DNA of 64,000 nt from Streptomyces venezuelae ATCC 10712 (GTDB lineage: Bacteria; Actinomycetota; Actinomycetes; Streptomycetales; Streptomycetaceae). The stretch's first letter is position 1, and every line of letters starts with the position of its first letter. Positions 41,898-50,078 of the stretch are shown piece by piece. The translations under genes and the position numbers were made by a program. The stretch is taken from assembly GCF_008639165.1 (NCBI RefSeq), contig NZ_CP029197.1:6886001-6950000 (forward strand), written 5' to 3'. Under the pieces are notes generated by a model that saw nothing but the letters and a program-made list of their open reading frames with translations, ran no database searches and was not told where the DNA came from.

Positions 41898-42062
41898 ATG
41901 CCCGTCGACCCGTACGCCGTCCTCCAGGCCCTGCTGCGCGCCGAGGCCTCGCGCGCCGGACGCGCCGACCGCAGGGCGTCCGAACCCGCCGCCCCGGCCC
42001 CCGAACCCGCCGCCTCCCCTGAGCCCGAGCCGGCCCCGTACCGGGAGGACCCCGTCCGCTGA
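41898..42062 (+). CDS. 54-aa acidic small protein, unrecognised
   Basis: A 54-aa frame with an excellent GAGGAG site 7 nt before its ATG. Residues 1-30 are a short amphipathic helix (DPYAVLQALLRAEASRAGRADRR) and the tail is Pro/Glu/Ala-rich (PAPEPAASPEPEPAPYRED). No family is recognised. The start signal and the same orientation as its neighbours suggest it is translated. Confidence 0.6.
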   Translation: MPVDPYAVLQALLRAEASRAGRADRRASEPAAPAPEPAASPEPEPAPYREDPVR

Positions 42063-42137
42063 CCCTCCGTCACGCCCGGACGCGGCCCACGCGAAATCTG
42101 ATTGCGTACCGGCGTCCGGGCGTACCAGGCTGTCCCG

Positions 42138-44051
42138 ATGACCTCGACCGACCGGAACACCAGCCCCGATCGGTCCGCCGGACCCGAACCCGCCGACGAC
42201 CCGCCCACCGGCCCGGACACCGACACAGGACCAGGACCAGGCACAGGACCAGGCGCAGGCACAGGCACAGGCACAGGCACAGGCATCTCACCCCGCAGGG
42301 GCACCCGTGCCGCGTCGGTCGGCCGGCGCGCCGCCGACCGGCTGCTCGCCTTCGCGCGGCGCCCCTACTGGGACCGCCCCGACCCCGCGTACCGCATCCG
42401 ACGGTGGCCCGACCTCGTCGCGCTCTGCTTCGCCACCGTCTTCTTCTGGTCGAGCCTCACGCCCTCCCTCGTGCCCCGCCCCTGGTACCTCCAGGGGCTC
42501 GTCGGCGGCATCACCGCCGTCATCGGGTACGCCCTCGGCTCCGGGCTCGCCTGGCTCTACCGGGCCCTCGCGCCGTGGCGGCCGCCCGAGTGGTTCCGCA
42601 CCCGCTGCTGGCAGGCGTACTGGCTGCTCAGCCCGGTCCTCGCCGTCTGGCTCATCTCCGAGAGCGCCCGGATGCAGCGTCAGCTGCGGGTCCTCCAGGG
42701 ACTGCCGCCCGCCCTCACCTGGCACACCCCGATGATCGCCCTGATCGCGCTCGGCCTGCTGCTCGCCGCCCTCCTCGTCGCCCGCGCCGTACGCCTCGGG
42801 GCCGTCACCCTGATCCGGCTGCTCGGCCGGCTCCTGCCCCGCCCCGTCGCCTTCGCCGTCGGCGCCGTCCTGTCCACCCTCGTCGTCCTCGTCGGCGTCC
42901 GCGACATCGTCTTCGACCGCGGGGTCGTCGACCTCGCCGACCGCATCGCCGAGGCCACCAACGGCGGCACCAAGGACGGCATCCGCCGCCCCGCCTCCCG
43001 GTTCGTCTCCGGCGGACCCGGCTCCCTCATCCCCTGGACGGACCTCGGCTACCAGGGCCGCAACTTCACCGGCTCCACACCCACCCGCGCCACCCTCACC
43101 GCCTGGACGGGCCGCCCCGCCCGGGCCCCCGTCCGCGTCTACATACCCTCCGCGCTGCCCGCCGCCTTCGACGACGGCAGCCCCTTCGCCGCCCAGGCCC
43201 GGCTCGCCGTCCGCGAACTCGACCGCACCGGCGCCTTCGACCGCGCGGTGCTCGCCGTCGCCGGGACCACCGGCACCGGCTGGGTCGACCCGAACGTCGC
43301 CGAGGCCCTGGAGTACATGTACGGGGGCGACACGGCGATCGTCGCCGTCCAGTACTCGTACCTCCCCAGCTGGGTCTCCTTCCTCGTCGACAAGGAGAAG
43401 GCCGGCCAGGCCACCCGCGCCCTCCTCGACGCCGTGCGCGACCGGCTCGGCACCCTGCCCGCCGACCGGCGGCCCAAGCTCGTCGTCACCGGTGAGAGCC
43501 TCGGCGCCTACGCCGTGGAGGCCTCCTTCGAAGGCGCCGACGACCTGCTCGCCTCCACCGACGGCGCCCTCCTCATGGGCGCCCCCAACTTCTCCCCGAT
43601 TTCCCGCGAGATCCGCCGCGACCGCGACCCCGGCAGCCCCGTCTGGCGCCCCCAGTACCGGGGCGGCACGCGGATCCGCTTCGCCCAGTTCCCGGAGACC
43701 GACCTGGCCCGCCCGGCGAGCGCCTGGGGACACCCGCGCGCGGTCTACCTGCAGAACGCCTCCGACCCCGTCGTCTGGTGGTCGCCCGACCTCCTGCTCA
43801 GCCGCCCCGCCTGGCTCGACGAACCCCTCGGCCCCGACATCACCCCCGAGATCAGCTGGTTCCCCTTCGTCGCCTTCTGGCAGACCTCCGTGGACATGGC
43901 CGTCTCGTACGGAGTCGACGCCCCGCACGGCCACCGCTACGGGGCGGGGGCCGTCGACGGCTGGGCGGCCGTCCTCCCGCCGCCCGGCTGGACCGACGCC
44001 GACACCAGGCGCCTGCGTGCCTTCATCGCCCACCGCCCGGCGGCGTACTGA
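42138..44051 (+). CDS. Alpha/beta-hydrolase family integral membrane protein (DUF2319-like)
   Basis: A 637-aa protein. Residues 1-60 are a Pro/Gly/Thr-rich leader with a TGTG repeat. Residues about 95-270 hold membrane helices (LVALCFATVFFWSSLTPSLVP, GLVGGITAVIGYALGSGLAWLY, LSPVLAVWLISES, PMIALIALGLLLAALLVARAVRL, PVAFAVGAVLSTLVVLVGVRDIVFD). Residues about 330-637 are a large soluble hydrolase domain with nucleophile Ser454 in VVTGESLGAYAVEASF, and a late YGVDAPHGHRYG. This matches the alpha/beta-hydrolase (DUF2319-type) family common in actinomycetes, thought to be esterase-like but uncharacterised. The ATG has a weak site. It converges on the LtrA gene. Confidence 0.86.
   Translation: MTSTDRNTSPDRSAGPEPADDPPTGPDTDTGPGPGTGPGAGTGTGTGTGISPRRGTRAASVGRRAADRLLAFARRPYWDRPDPAYRIRRWPDLVALCFATVFFWSSLTPSLVPRPWYLQGLVGGITAVIGYALGSGLAWLYRALAPWRPPEWFRTRCWQAYWLLSPVLAVWLISESARMQRQLRVLQGLPPALTWHTPMIALIALGLLLAALLVARAVRLGAVTLIRLLGRLLPRPVAFAVGAVLSTLVVLVGVRDIVFDRGVVDLADRIAEATNGGTKDGIRRPASRFVSGGPGSLIPWTDLGYQGRNFTGSTPTRATLTAWTGRPARAPVRVYIPSALPAAFDDGSPFAAQARLAVRELDRTGAFDRAVLAVAGTTGTGWVDPNVAEALEYMYGGDTAIVAVQYSYLPSWVSFLVDKEKAGQATRALLDAVRDRLGTLPADRRPKLVVTGESLGAYAVEASFEGADDLLASTDGALLMGAPNFSPISREIRRDRDPGSPVWRPQYRGGTRIRFAQFPETDLARPASAWGHPRAVYLQNASDPVVWWSPDLLLSRPAWLDEPLGPDITPEISWFPFVAFWQTSVDMAVSYGVDAPHGHRYGAGAVDGWAAVLPPPGWTDADTRRLRAFIAHRPAAY
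42223..42288 (+). repeat. Hexanucleotide repeat (GGCACA/GGACCA) in the hydrolase leader
   Basis: A run of 6-bp units, ACAGGC and CAGGAC, repeated about eleven times, encodes a T-G/P-G leader of the membrane hydrolase. Confidence 0.8.
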
Positions 44052-44070
44052 CCGAGGGGGACCGGCCGGC

Positions 44071-45279
44071 TCAGGCCGCCTCCACCGCCTCGAACGTCCC
44101 CGACGTGCGCCGGCCGTGGACCCAGACCAGGGCCGCCGCCGTCGTGGCCAGGGCGGCCAGGGCCACCAGGGCCGGCACCAGACCGACCAGCGGGCCGGCC
44201 GCCAGGCAGCACACGCCGCCCGCGGCAAGGGCGAAGGGGCGGCGGCCCGTGGTCCGCAGCACGATCGCGGCCGCGCCCAGCAGATACACCCCCACCCCGC
44301 CCGTCAGCGACCAGGCGACGACCCCGTGCAGCGGCTCGGCGAGGCCGTAGTGGCCGGTGTCGGCGACCTGCTGGAGGGCCTTCTTCATGCCGAGCGCGCA
44401 GAGCACCACGCCCGCGACCAACGGCAGGTGCAGGAAGGTGTACACGTCCCGGGCGAAGCGGGTGCGGTCGTCGCCGTCCAGCGCCGCCAGCCGGTGCTCG
44501 GCCGCCTCGCCGAGCTGCCGGAAGTACAGCCGCCACAGCCCGGCCGAGAGCAGCAGCCCGGCCGCGGACGCGCCCAGCACCGCGACCGTGAGCGGGAATC
44601 CGGAGACGCCGACGCCCATCGCGACGATGGACTCGCCGAGCGCGATGATCACGATCAAGCCGTGCCGCTCGGCGAAGTGCCCGGGGGAGTTGACCCGCCA
44701 TCCGGAGGAACCGGTGACGTAGATGCCGCCGTAGTCGACGGCCACCGCCCCGAGCCAGAGCAGGAGTTGGACCCGCCCGCTGTACGCGCTGCCGATCAGG
44801 AGCAGCACCAGCGGCGGCAGCACCGACGCCAGGGCCGTACGCCGCAGGGTGACGCGCAGGGCGCGGTCACCCGGGCCGGACAGCCAGTACGACGCCAGGT
44901 GCAGGACCCGCACCGCGCCGTAGCAGAGCACGAACAGCAACGGCGCCGAAAGACCGCCGGGCTCGTCCGCGAAGACCTCCGGCACCGCGAGCGACACGAT
45001 CAGGACCACGGCCATCACCGTCACCAGCACCCCGAAGAGGGCGCCGGAGTCGGCCCGTACGACATTGCCCAGCCAGGCGAAGCAGCACCAGCACCACCAC
45101 AGCAGCGCGAGCACGACCATCCCGCCGACCACCCGCAGCGGCGACGGCGCGACCGCCATCAGCGCGGTGACCTGGGTGATCGCGTACACGAACACCAGGT
45201 CGAAGAAGAGCTCCGCGGGCGTCACCTTGTGATCGTCCCCGGTGGCCACCATGCGGGCCCGTTCCCCGTTCCACACCAT
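44071..45279 (-). CDS. Low-temperature-requirement protein A (LtrA) family membrane protein
   Basis: A 402-aa polytopic membrane protein with about 10-12 helices. The N-terminal part KVTPAELFFDLVFVYAITQVTALM is the LtrA hallmark, and the pair FAERHGLIVIIALGESIVAMGVGV is its second conserved block. LtrA was first linked to low-temperature growth in Listeria; the biochemical role is still unclear. ATG 45279 is selected since a GGAGGGGGAG site lies 5-8 nt upstream; an in-frame ATG at 45252 is less likely. It converges on the membrane alpha/beta-hydrolase with a 19-nt gap, and is divergent from the 140-aa membrane protein. Confidence 0.92.
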   Translation of the reverse strand: MVWNGERARMVATGDDHKVTPAELFFDLVFVYAITQVTALMAVAPSPLRVVGGMVVLALLWWCWCCFAWLGNVVRADSGALFGVLVTVMAVVLIVSLAVPEVFADEPGGLSAPLLFVLCYGAVRVLHLASYWLSGPGDRALRVTLRRTALASVLPPLVLLLIGSAYSGRVQLLLWLGAVAVDYGGIYVTGSSGWRVNSPGHFAERHGLIVIIALGESIVAMGVGVSGFPLTVAVLGASAAGLLLSAGLWRLYFRQLGEAAEHRLAALDGDDRTRFARDVYTFLHLPLVAGVVLCALGMKKALQQVADTGHYGLAEPLHGVVAWSLTGGVGVYLLGAAAIVLRTTGRRPFALAAGGVCCLAAGPLVGLVPALVALAALATTAAALVWVHGRRTSGTFEAVEAA

Positions 45280-45483
45280 CCGTCTCTCCCCCTCCGGGCA
45301 GACCGCTCCCGGCCACCCCGGCGCGAACAATACTCACGCCAGGACCGCCCGCATGACCTCCCACGTAATCGACCCCCCGCCGCCCGCCCGGCATGCTCGG
45401 AGACACCGGAACCCGGGCGGCGCACTCCGCTCGGGCTCCGGGCCCACCACCAGCGCGAACGTCCCCACGGAGGGTGATCCGTC

Positions 45484-45906
45484 ATGTCCCAGGCCCTGCT
45501 CACCGGTCTCGCCCGCACCACCCGCCCCCAGGTCGCGGTACGCCGCTTCCTCGCCCTCGACGCCGTCGTCACCGGCGGCAACGGCATCGCCTACGCCGTG
45601 GCCTCCGGCCCGCTGGGGGAGTTCCTCGGCGTCGACCCCGGGCTGCTGCTCGAACTCGGCGTCCTGCTCACCGTGTACGCCGCCGGGGTCGCCTGGCTCG
45701 CGAGCCGGCCCCAGCCCCCGGCGCTCGGAGTGAAGCTCGTCGTCGATATCAACGCACTCTGGGCCGTCCTCAGCCTCGTCGCCCTCGTCGCGTGGCTGGA
45801 GCCGACCACCGCCGGACTGGTGTGGACGCCGCTGCAGGCCCTGACCGTGGCCGGGTTCGCCGCGGCCCAGTGGGCGGCCCTGCGGGCCGTCGCCACCGGC
45901 CGCTGA
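45484..45906 (+). CDS. Small four-helix membrane protein, unrecognised
   Basis: A 140-aa protein with about four hydrophobic segments (RRFLALDAVVTGGNGIAYAVA, GLLLELGVLLTVYAAGVAWLAS, LGVKLVVDINALWAVLSLVALVAWL, LVWTPLQALTVAGFAAAQWAAL). A strong GGAGG site lies 8 nt before the ATG. The family is not recognised; similar small proteins occur widely in streptomycetes. It converges on the XRE regulator gene. Confidence 0.75.
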   Translation: MSQALLTGLARTTRPQVAVRRFLALDAVVTGGNGIAYAVASGPLGEFLGVDPGLLLELGVLLTVYAAGVAWLASRPQPPALGVKLVVDINALWAVLSLVALVAWLEPTTAGLVWTPLQALTVAGFAAAQWAALRAVATGR

Positions 45907-45940
45907 CCGGCGGCGCCCGGCCTGATCCGCAGGACCGGCC

Positions 45941-46783
45941 CTAGTCCAGCGGCGGCAGCGAGCGGAGGTAGGCGACCGTCGCCGGGTCGGCCGGGAGGAA
46001 CGTCTCGATGGCCAACTCGGCGACCGTCACGTCCAGCGGCGTGTTGAACGTCGAGATCGACGACACGAAGGAGAGCACCCGCCCGTCGTGCTCGATGCGC
46101 AACGGCAGGGCGAAATACGGGTACACCTCCTCCGGGCCCGGACCGGAGCCGTGACCGGAACCGTCCGGCACGGGCTCCTCGTCCGCGCCCGGCGGCAGCG
46201 GATACGCCGCCACCTCCTCGTACAGCGCGCGCAGCGACTCCGAACGCACCAGCGCTATCTGACGCTCCATCTGGCCCAGCAGATGTCCCCGCCACTCCCG
46301 CAGGTTCCGGATCCGGGGCGCCAGACCCTCCGGGTGCAGCGTGATCCGCATCGCGTTCAGCGGCGGCGTGAGCAGGTGCTCCGGCAGCCCGTCCAGGAGC
46401 AGCCCGATGCCCCGGTTGGCCGCCACCACCGTGTACGAGCCGTCCACCACCAGCGCGGGGAACGGCTCGTACCCCTGCAACAGCCGCTCGATGCCCGCCC
46501 GCAGCGTCTCGAGCCGCGGCGCGTCGAGCGGCGACTCGGCGTACCGGGGCGCGTACCCCGCGGCGAGCAGCAGCGCGTTCCGCTCGCGGACCGGCACCTC
46601 CAGGTGCTCCGCGAGCCTCAGGACCATCTCCTCGCTCGGCCGGGACCGGCCCGTCTCCACGAACGAGATGTGCCGCGCCGAGGAGTCGGCGCGCAGGGCC
46701 AGCTCCAGCTGGCTCAGCCGCCGCTGCTCCCGCCAACCGCGCAGCAGCGGCCCTACCCCCGTGTCGCTCACGACAGTTGTCAT
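45941..46783 (-). CDS. XRE-family regulator with MmyB-like ligand-binding domain
   Basis: A 280-aa regulator. Residues about 10-68 are the helix-turn-helix (LLRGWREQRRLSQLELALRADSSARHISFVETGRSRPSEEMVLRLAEHLEVP). Residues about 95-270 are an MmyB-like (PAS-like) fatty-acid-binding-type sensor domain (YEPFPALVVDGSYTVVAANRGIGLLLDGLPEHLL, NAMRITLHPEGLAPRIRNL, FSFVSSISTFNTPLDVTVAELAIETFLPAD region). The ATG has no ribosome site but TACCGT lies 6 nt upstream, compatible with a leaderless transcript. Divergent from pterin dehydratase, which may be a target. Confidence 0.9.
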   Translation of the reverse strand: MTTVVSDTGVGPLLRGWREQRRLSQLELALRADSSARHISFVETGRSRPSEEMVLRLAEHLEVPVRERNALLLAAGYAPRYAESPLDAPRLETLRAGIERLLQGYEPFPALVVDGSYTVVAANRGIGLLLDGLPEHLLTPPLNAMRITLHPEGLAPRIRNLREWRGHLLGQMERQIALVRSESLRALYEEVAAYPLPPGADEEPVPDGSGHGSGPGPEEVYPYFALPLRIEHDGRVLSFVSSISTFNTPLDVTVAELAIETFLPADPATVAYLRSLPPLD

Positions 46784-46875
46784 GGCCAGACGGTATCCCA
46801 GAGGAGGACCCGGGTAGCTTTCCCCGGGGACCCCTGTCCGTCACCCGCGCCACCCTGACCGGAGGGAGCACCGCC

Positions 46876-47181
46876 GTGCCCACACAGCCGCTGTCGCAGA
46901 AGGAGATCGAGGACCGACTGCGGGAGCTCCCCGGCTGGTCCTTCGAGGACGACCGCCTCACCCGCGAGTACCGGCTCGACGACCACTTCGCGGCGACCGC
47001 GCTCGTCGTCCACGTGGCGCGGATCCAGCAGGAGCTCGACCACCACTCGGACCTGACCCTCGGCTACAACACCGTCGCCCTCTCCGTGAACAGCCACGAC
47101 GCCGGTGGCGCCGTGACCGAGAAGGACTTCGGACTCGCCGAGCGCGTCGAACGGATCGCCCCGGGACACGGAGCCCGATAG
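46876..47181 (+). CDS. 4a-hydroxytetrahydrobiopterin dehydratase (PCD family)
   Basis: A 101-aa enzyme matching the small pterin-4a-carbinolamine dehydratase family: LSQKEIEDRLRELPGWSFEDDRLTREYRL, then the active-site block QQELDHHSDLTLGYNTVALSVNSHDAGGAVTEKDFGLAERV with its paired histidines and the terminal D. It dehydrates 4a-hydroxytetrahydropterin to recycle the cofactor of aromatic amino-acid hydroxylases, or serves other pterin chemistry. The GTG start follows GGAGGGAG at 7 nt. No hydroxylase gene is in this window. It is divergent from the XRE regulator. Confidence 0.88.
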   Translation: MPTQPLSQKEIEDRLRELPGWSFEDDRLTREYRLDDHFAATALVVHVARIQQELDHHSDLTLGYNTVALSVNSHDAGGAVTEKDFGLAERVERIAPGHGAR

Positions 47182-47246
47182 CCCCCGCCCGCCGACGGGC
47201 TCCCGCCCCGGTGCCGGCCGGCCGTCTCCCTCGTACGATCATCCGC

Positions 47247-47993
47247 ATGGCGGAGACCGTGCTCGACTACGAGGCCGAGGCAGCCCACTACGACCGGACC
47301 CGGGGCGGCGAACCCCGGGCCGCGGCGGCGGCCGAGGCCGTCCTGCGGCTCGTGCCGCCCGGCGCCCGCACCCTGCTCGACCTGGCCTGCGGCACCGGCC
47401 TCGTCACCGAGCGGCTCACCCGGCCCGGACTGCGGGTGTACGGGGCCGACGCCGCCCACGCCATGCTGCGGGTCGCCGCCGGGCGCGCCCCCGGCCGGGT
47501 CGTCCGCGCCGACGCCCGCCGGCTGCCGTTCCCCGATGCCTCCCTGGACGCGGTGAGCGCCGTCTGGCTGCTGCACCTCGTGCCGTTCGCGGCGGAGATC
47601 GTCGCCGAGGCGGCCCGTGTCCTGCGGCCCGGCGGCGTCCTGATCGCCACCGTCGACAAGGACGCCGCGCACGACGTCGGCAGCGACATCGACGCGGTCC
47701 TCGGCCCGCACCGCTCGGCCGAAACCGCCTCCGACCGGGCCGACCTGATCACCCGTCACGCCGACCGGCACGGCCTCGACCCCGCCCCCGGCACCCACTT
47801 CACCGGCCACGGCCAGGGCGGCACCCCGCGCGGGACCGCGCGCAAGCTCCGCGCCGGCTACTTCGCCTCCTGGTTCCCCGGCGACCCGTCGACCGTCGAG
47901 ACCCTCGCCACGGCCCTGGCCGCCCTCCCGGACCAGGACCGCCCCCGCGCCGAACCCCGGTACCGCCTCGCCCGCTTCGTCCTGCGGGCCTGA
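47247..47993 (+). CDS. Class I SAM-dependent methyltransferase
   Basis: A 248-aa enzyme with AdoMet motif I TLLDLACGTGLVTERL, strand 2 VYGADAAHAML, motif II RVVRADARRLPFPDASLDAVSAVWLLHLV and motif III LRPGGVLIATVDKDAAHDVG. It belongs to the Methyltransf_11/25 group. The starting pattern YEAEAAHYDRTRGGEPRAA is common in this family. The ATG is preceded by a weak site. The stop region (CGCTTCGTCCTGCGGGCCTGA) is duplicated 62 bp downstream. Substrate unknown. Confidence 0.88.
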   Translation: MAETVLDYEAEAAHYDRTRGGEPRAAAAAEAVLRLVPPGARTLLDLACGTGLVTERLTRPGLRVYGADAAHAMLRVAAGRAPGRVVRADARRLPFPDASLDAVSAVWLLHLVPFAAEIVAEAARVLRPGGVLIATVDKDAAHDVGSDIDAVLGPHRSAETASDRADLITRHADRHGLDPAPGTHFTGHGQGGTPRGTARKLRAGYFASWFPGDPSTVETLATALAALPDQDRPRAEPRYRLARFVLRA

Positions 47994-48079
47994 GGCCTGG
48001 CGGCCGTACGGGGCCGACCGCCGGATGGGCTCTCCGCTTCGTCCGCCGGGCCTGAGACCCGGCGGCGGTACGGGGCCGG
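47974..48079. repeat. 62-bp tandem duplication of the methyltransferase 3' end
   Basis: The 44 bp at 47974-48017, containing the last codons and TGA, recur at 48036-48079 with 5 differences (39/44 identical). The second copy also contains an in-register TGA. Confidence 0.8.
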
Positions 48080-48106
48080 CCCCCGGGCCGACTCGGCCGT
48101 ACGGGC

Positions 48107-48988
48107 TCAGACGTCCGCCTCGGCTCCCGCCCAGGTCGCCTCCGCGAACGCGCGGAACGAGCGCGGCTCCCGGCCGAGGACCCGCCGCACGCCGTCCGTC
48201 ACCGAGGCGTTGTGCCCGTCGAGGAGCGTCGCGAACAGGGCGGCCAGCCATGCGGCCTCCGGCGCCGGGAGCCCGAACCCGGTGAGCAGCTTCGCGTAGT
48301 CGGCCCCGGACACCGCCTCGTAGGCCACCGGACGCCCCGAGGCGCGCGCGATCTCCGCCGCCACCTCCGCGAAGCCGATCGGGCGCGGCCCCGTCAGCTC
48401 GTGCACCCGCCCCGTGTGGCCGTCCCCCGTCAGCGTCTCGACGACCACGTCCGCGAGGTCGTCCACGTCGACGAACGGCTCCGCCGTGTCACCCGCGGGG
48501 AAGACGACGACGCCCTCCGCGACCCCTTCCGCGAGCAGCCCCTCGGAGAAGTTCTGCGCGAAGAACGCGGCCCGGACGACGGTCAGTTCCACCCCGACGG
48601 CCGCCGTGCGCAACGCCTCCTCCGCCACCACCGCCTCCGGCTCCCCACGGCCGGACAGCAGCGTCAGCCGACGGACGCCGTGCTCCGCGGCCAGCCGGCC
48701 GAAGACCTCCATCGCCTCCGCCGCGCCGGGCGCGGCCAGGTCCGGGTAGTACGCCACGTACGCGGCGTCCGCGCCCCGCAGCGCCGGGCCCCAGGTCTCC
48801 GGGGACTCCCAGTCGAAGGCGGTAGCGCCGGTACGGGACCCGGCGCGGACGGTCGCCCCGCGCGCCGCGAGCCGCTCGGCGACCCGCCGTCCGGTCTTGC
48901 CGGTGGCGCTGGTGACCAGAACGGTCGTCGTGCCGGTCCCGGCCGTCGTGCCCGTCGTGCTCAGTGAGTTGTTCGTCTGCGTCGTCAT
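48107..48988 (-). CDS. NAD(P)H-binding NmrA/SDR-type oxidoreductase
   Basis: A 293-aa protein of the atypical SDR (NmrA/quinone-oxidoreductase-2-like) class. Residues about 21-35 are the nucleotide-binding VLVTSATGKTGRRVAERLA (GxxGxxG), with a conserved strand AAYVAYYPDLAAPG and the substrate-side segment VVRAAFFAQNFSEGLL. The C-terminal part (RVHELTGPRPIGFAEVAAEIARASGRPVAYEAV) is typical of NmrA-like reductases. The N-terminus is Thr/Asn-rich. Divergent from the AraC regulator, with AraC-style direct repeats in between; likely its target. Confidence 0.88.
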   Translation of the reverse strand: MTTQTNNSLSTTGTTAGTGTTTVLVTSATGKTGRRVAERLAARGATVRAGSRTGATAFDWESPETWGPALRGADAAYVAYYPDLAAPGAAEAMEVFGRLAAEHGVRRLTLLSGRGEPEAVVAEEALRTAAVGVELTVVRAAFFAQNFSEGLLAEGVAEGVVVFPAGDTAEPFVDVDDLADVVVETLTGDGHTGRVHELTGPRPIGFAEVAAEIARASGRPVAYEAVSGADYAKLLTGFGLPAPEAAWLAALFATLLDGHNASVTDGVRRVLGREPRSFRAFAEATWAGAEADV

Positions 48989-49030
48989 GGCTCAAGCCTC
49001 CCGCCCACCGCCCCCCGCGCCCATGCTCCG

Positions 49031-49063
49031 CCGTCTCACCCCCCTACGCGTCCGTCTCACCCC
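49031..49063. promoter_or_regulatory. Direct repeats 21 bp apart, candidate AraC-type binding site
   Basis: CCGTCTCACCCC occurs exactly at 49031-49042 and 49052-49063. A 21-bp offset is two helical turns, as in AraC half-sites. They end 4 bp before a TAGGCT -10 candidate of the araC gene. Confidence 0.55.
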
Positions 49064-49067
49064 GGCC

Positions 49068-49073
49068 TAGGCT
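49068..49073 (+). promoter_or_regulatory. Candidate -10 of a leaderless AraC-family transcript
   Basis: TAGGCT ends 8 nt before the ATG, with no ribosome site in between. Position and spacing match leaderless promoters. Confidence 0.4.
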
Positions 49074-49081
49074 TGCGGTCC

Positions 49082-50014
49082 ATGGACGCACTCGCCGGAC
49101 TCCTCGACGGACCCCGCGCCCGGGGCGCCTTCCTGCTCCGCATGATCATGGAGCCGCCGTGGTCCGTACGGATCGAGGACGGCGCCCCGCTCTGCCTGAT
49201 GTGCGTCACCGAGGGCGAGGCCTGGATCGTCCCCGACACCGGGGAGCCCGTCCTGCTGCGGCCCGGTGACATCGCCATCGCCCGCGGCCCGGAGCCGTAC
49301 ACCGTCGCCCACGCCGCGGACGCCCCGCCGAGCGCCCGGATCGGCCCGGACGGCACCTGCACCACCCTCAGCGGGGAGCCGCTGGCCGAGACCATGCGGC
49401 TCGGCGTCCGCACCTGGGGCAACGCCCCCGACGGCGGCACCACGGTCCTCGTCGGCACCTACCGGATGGACGGTGAGGTCGGCCGGCGGCTGCTCGACGC
49501 CCTGCCGGGCGTGCTCCACCTGCCCGCGGACGTGTGGAACTGCCCCCTGATGCCCTTCCTCGACGAGGAGATCGCCCGCGACGAACCCGGCCAGAGCGTC
49601 GTCCTCGACCGGGTCCTCGACCTGCTGCTCATCGCCGGGGTCCGCGCCTGGTTCTCCCGGCCCGGCGCGCGGGCCCCCGCCTGGTACCGGGCCATGGGCG
49701 ACCCGGTGGTCGGCCGGGCGCTCCGGCTGCTCCAGGACGACCCCGCGCACCCCTGGACCGTCGCCTCGCTCGCCGCGAAGGCGGGGGTGTCCCGGGCCGC
49801 GCTCGCCCGCCGCTTCACCGAGCTCGTCGGCGAGCCCCCGATGGCGTACCTCACCGGCTGGCGGCTGGCGCTCGCCGCGGACCTGCTGCGCGAGACCGAC
49901 GCCACCGTGGAGTCCGTCGCCCGGCAGGTCGGCTACGGCGGAGCGTTCGCCCTGAGCGCCGCGTTCAAGCGGGTCAGGGGAGTCAGCCCGCAGGAGCACC
50001 GTGCGGGAGGGTGA
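49082..50014 (+). CDS. AraC-family transcriptional regulator (cupin type)
   Basis: A 310-aa regulator. Residues about 15-190 are a cupin-like sensor (PWSVRIEDGAPLCLMCVTEGEAWIV, EPVLLRPGDIAIARGPEPYTVAH) and residues about 205-305 are the two helix-turn-helix motifs (WTVASLAAKAGVSRAALARRFTELVGEPPMAYLTGWRLALAADLL, SVARQVGYGGAFALSAAFKRVRGVSPQEHR). The layout matches the cupin AraC group of DUF6597/AraC_binding_6 type. The ATG at 49082 is used; an in-frame ATG at 49073 overlaps the -10. Divergent from the NmrA-like reductase. Direct repeats with a 21-bp offset precede it. Confidence 0.9.
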   Translation: MDALAGLLDGPRARGAFLLRMIMEPPWSVRIEDGAPLCLMCVTEGEAWIVPDTGEPVLLRPGDIAIARGPEPYTVAHAADAPPSARIGPDGTCTTLSGEPLAETMRLGVRTWGNAPDGGTTVLVGTYRMDGEVGRRLLDALPGVLHLPADVWNCPLMPFLDEEIARDEPGQSVVLDRVLDLLLIAGVRAWFSRPGARAPAWYRAMGDPVVGRALRLLQDDPAHPWTVASLAAKAGVSRAALARRFTELVGEPPMAYLTGWRLALAADLLRETDATVESVARQVGYGGAFALSAAFKRVRGVSPQEHRAGG

Positions 50015-50078
50015 GGTTCTCCTTGCCGAACCGGCAACTTTTCTCGCGATCCCGGCCGACTCGTCGCACGCTGGTCCC

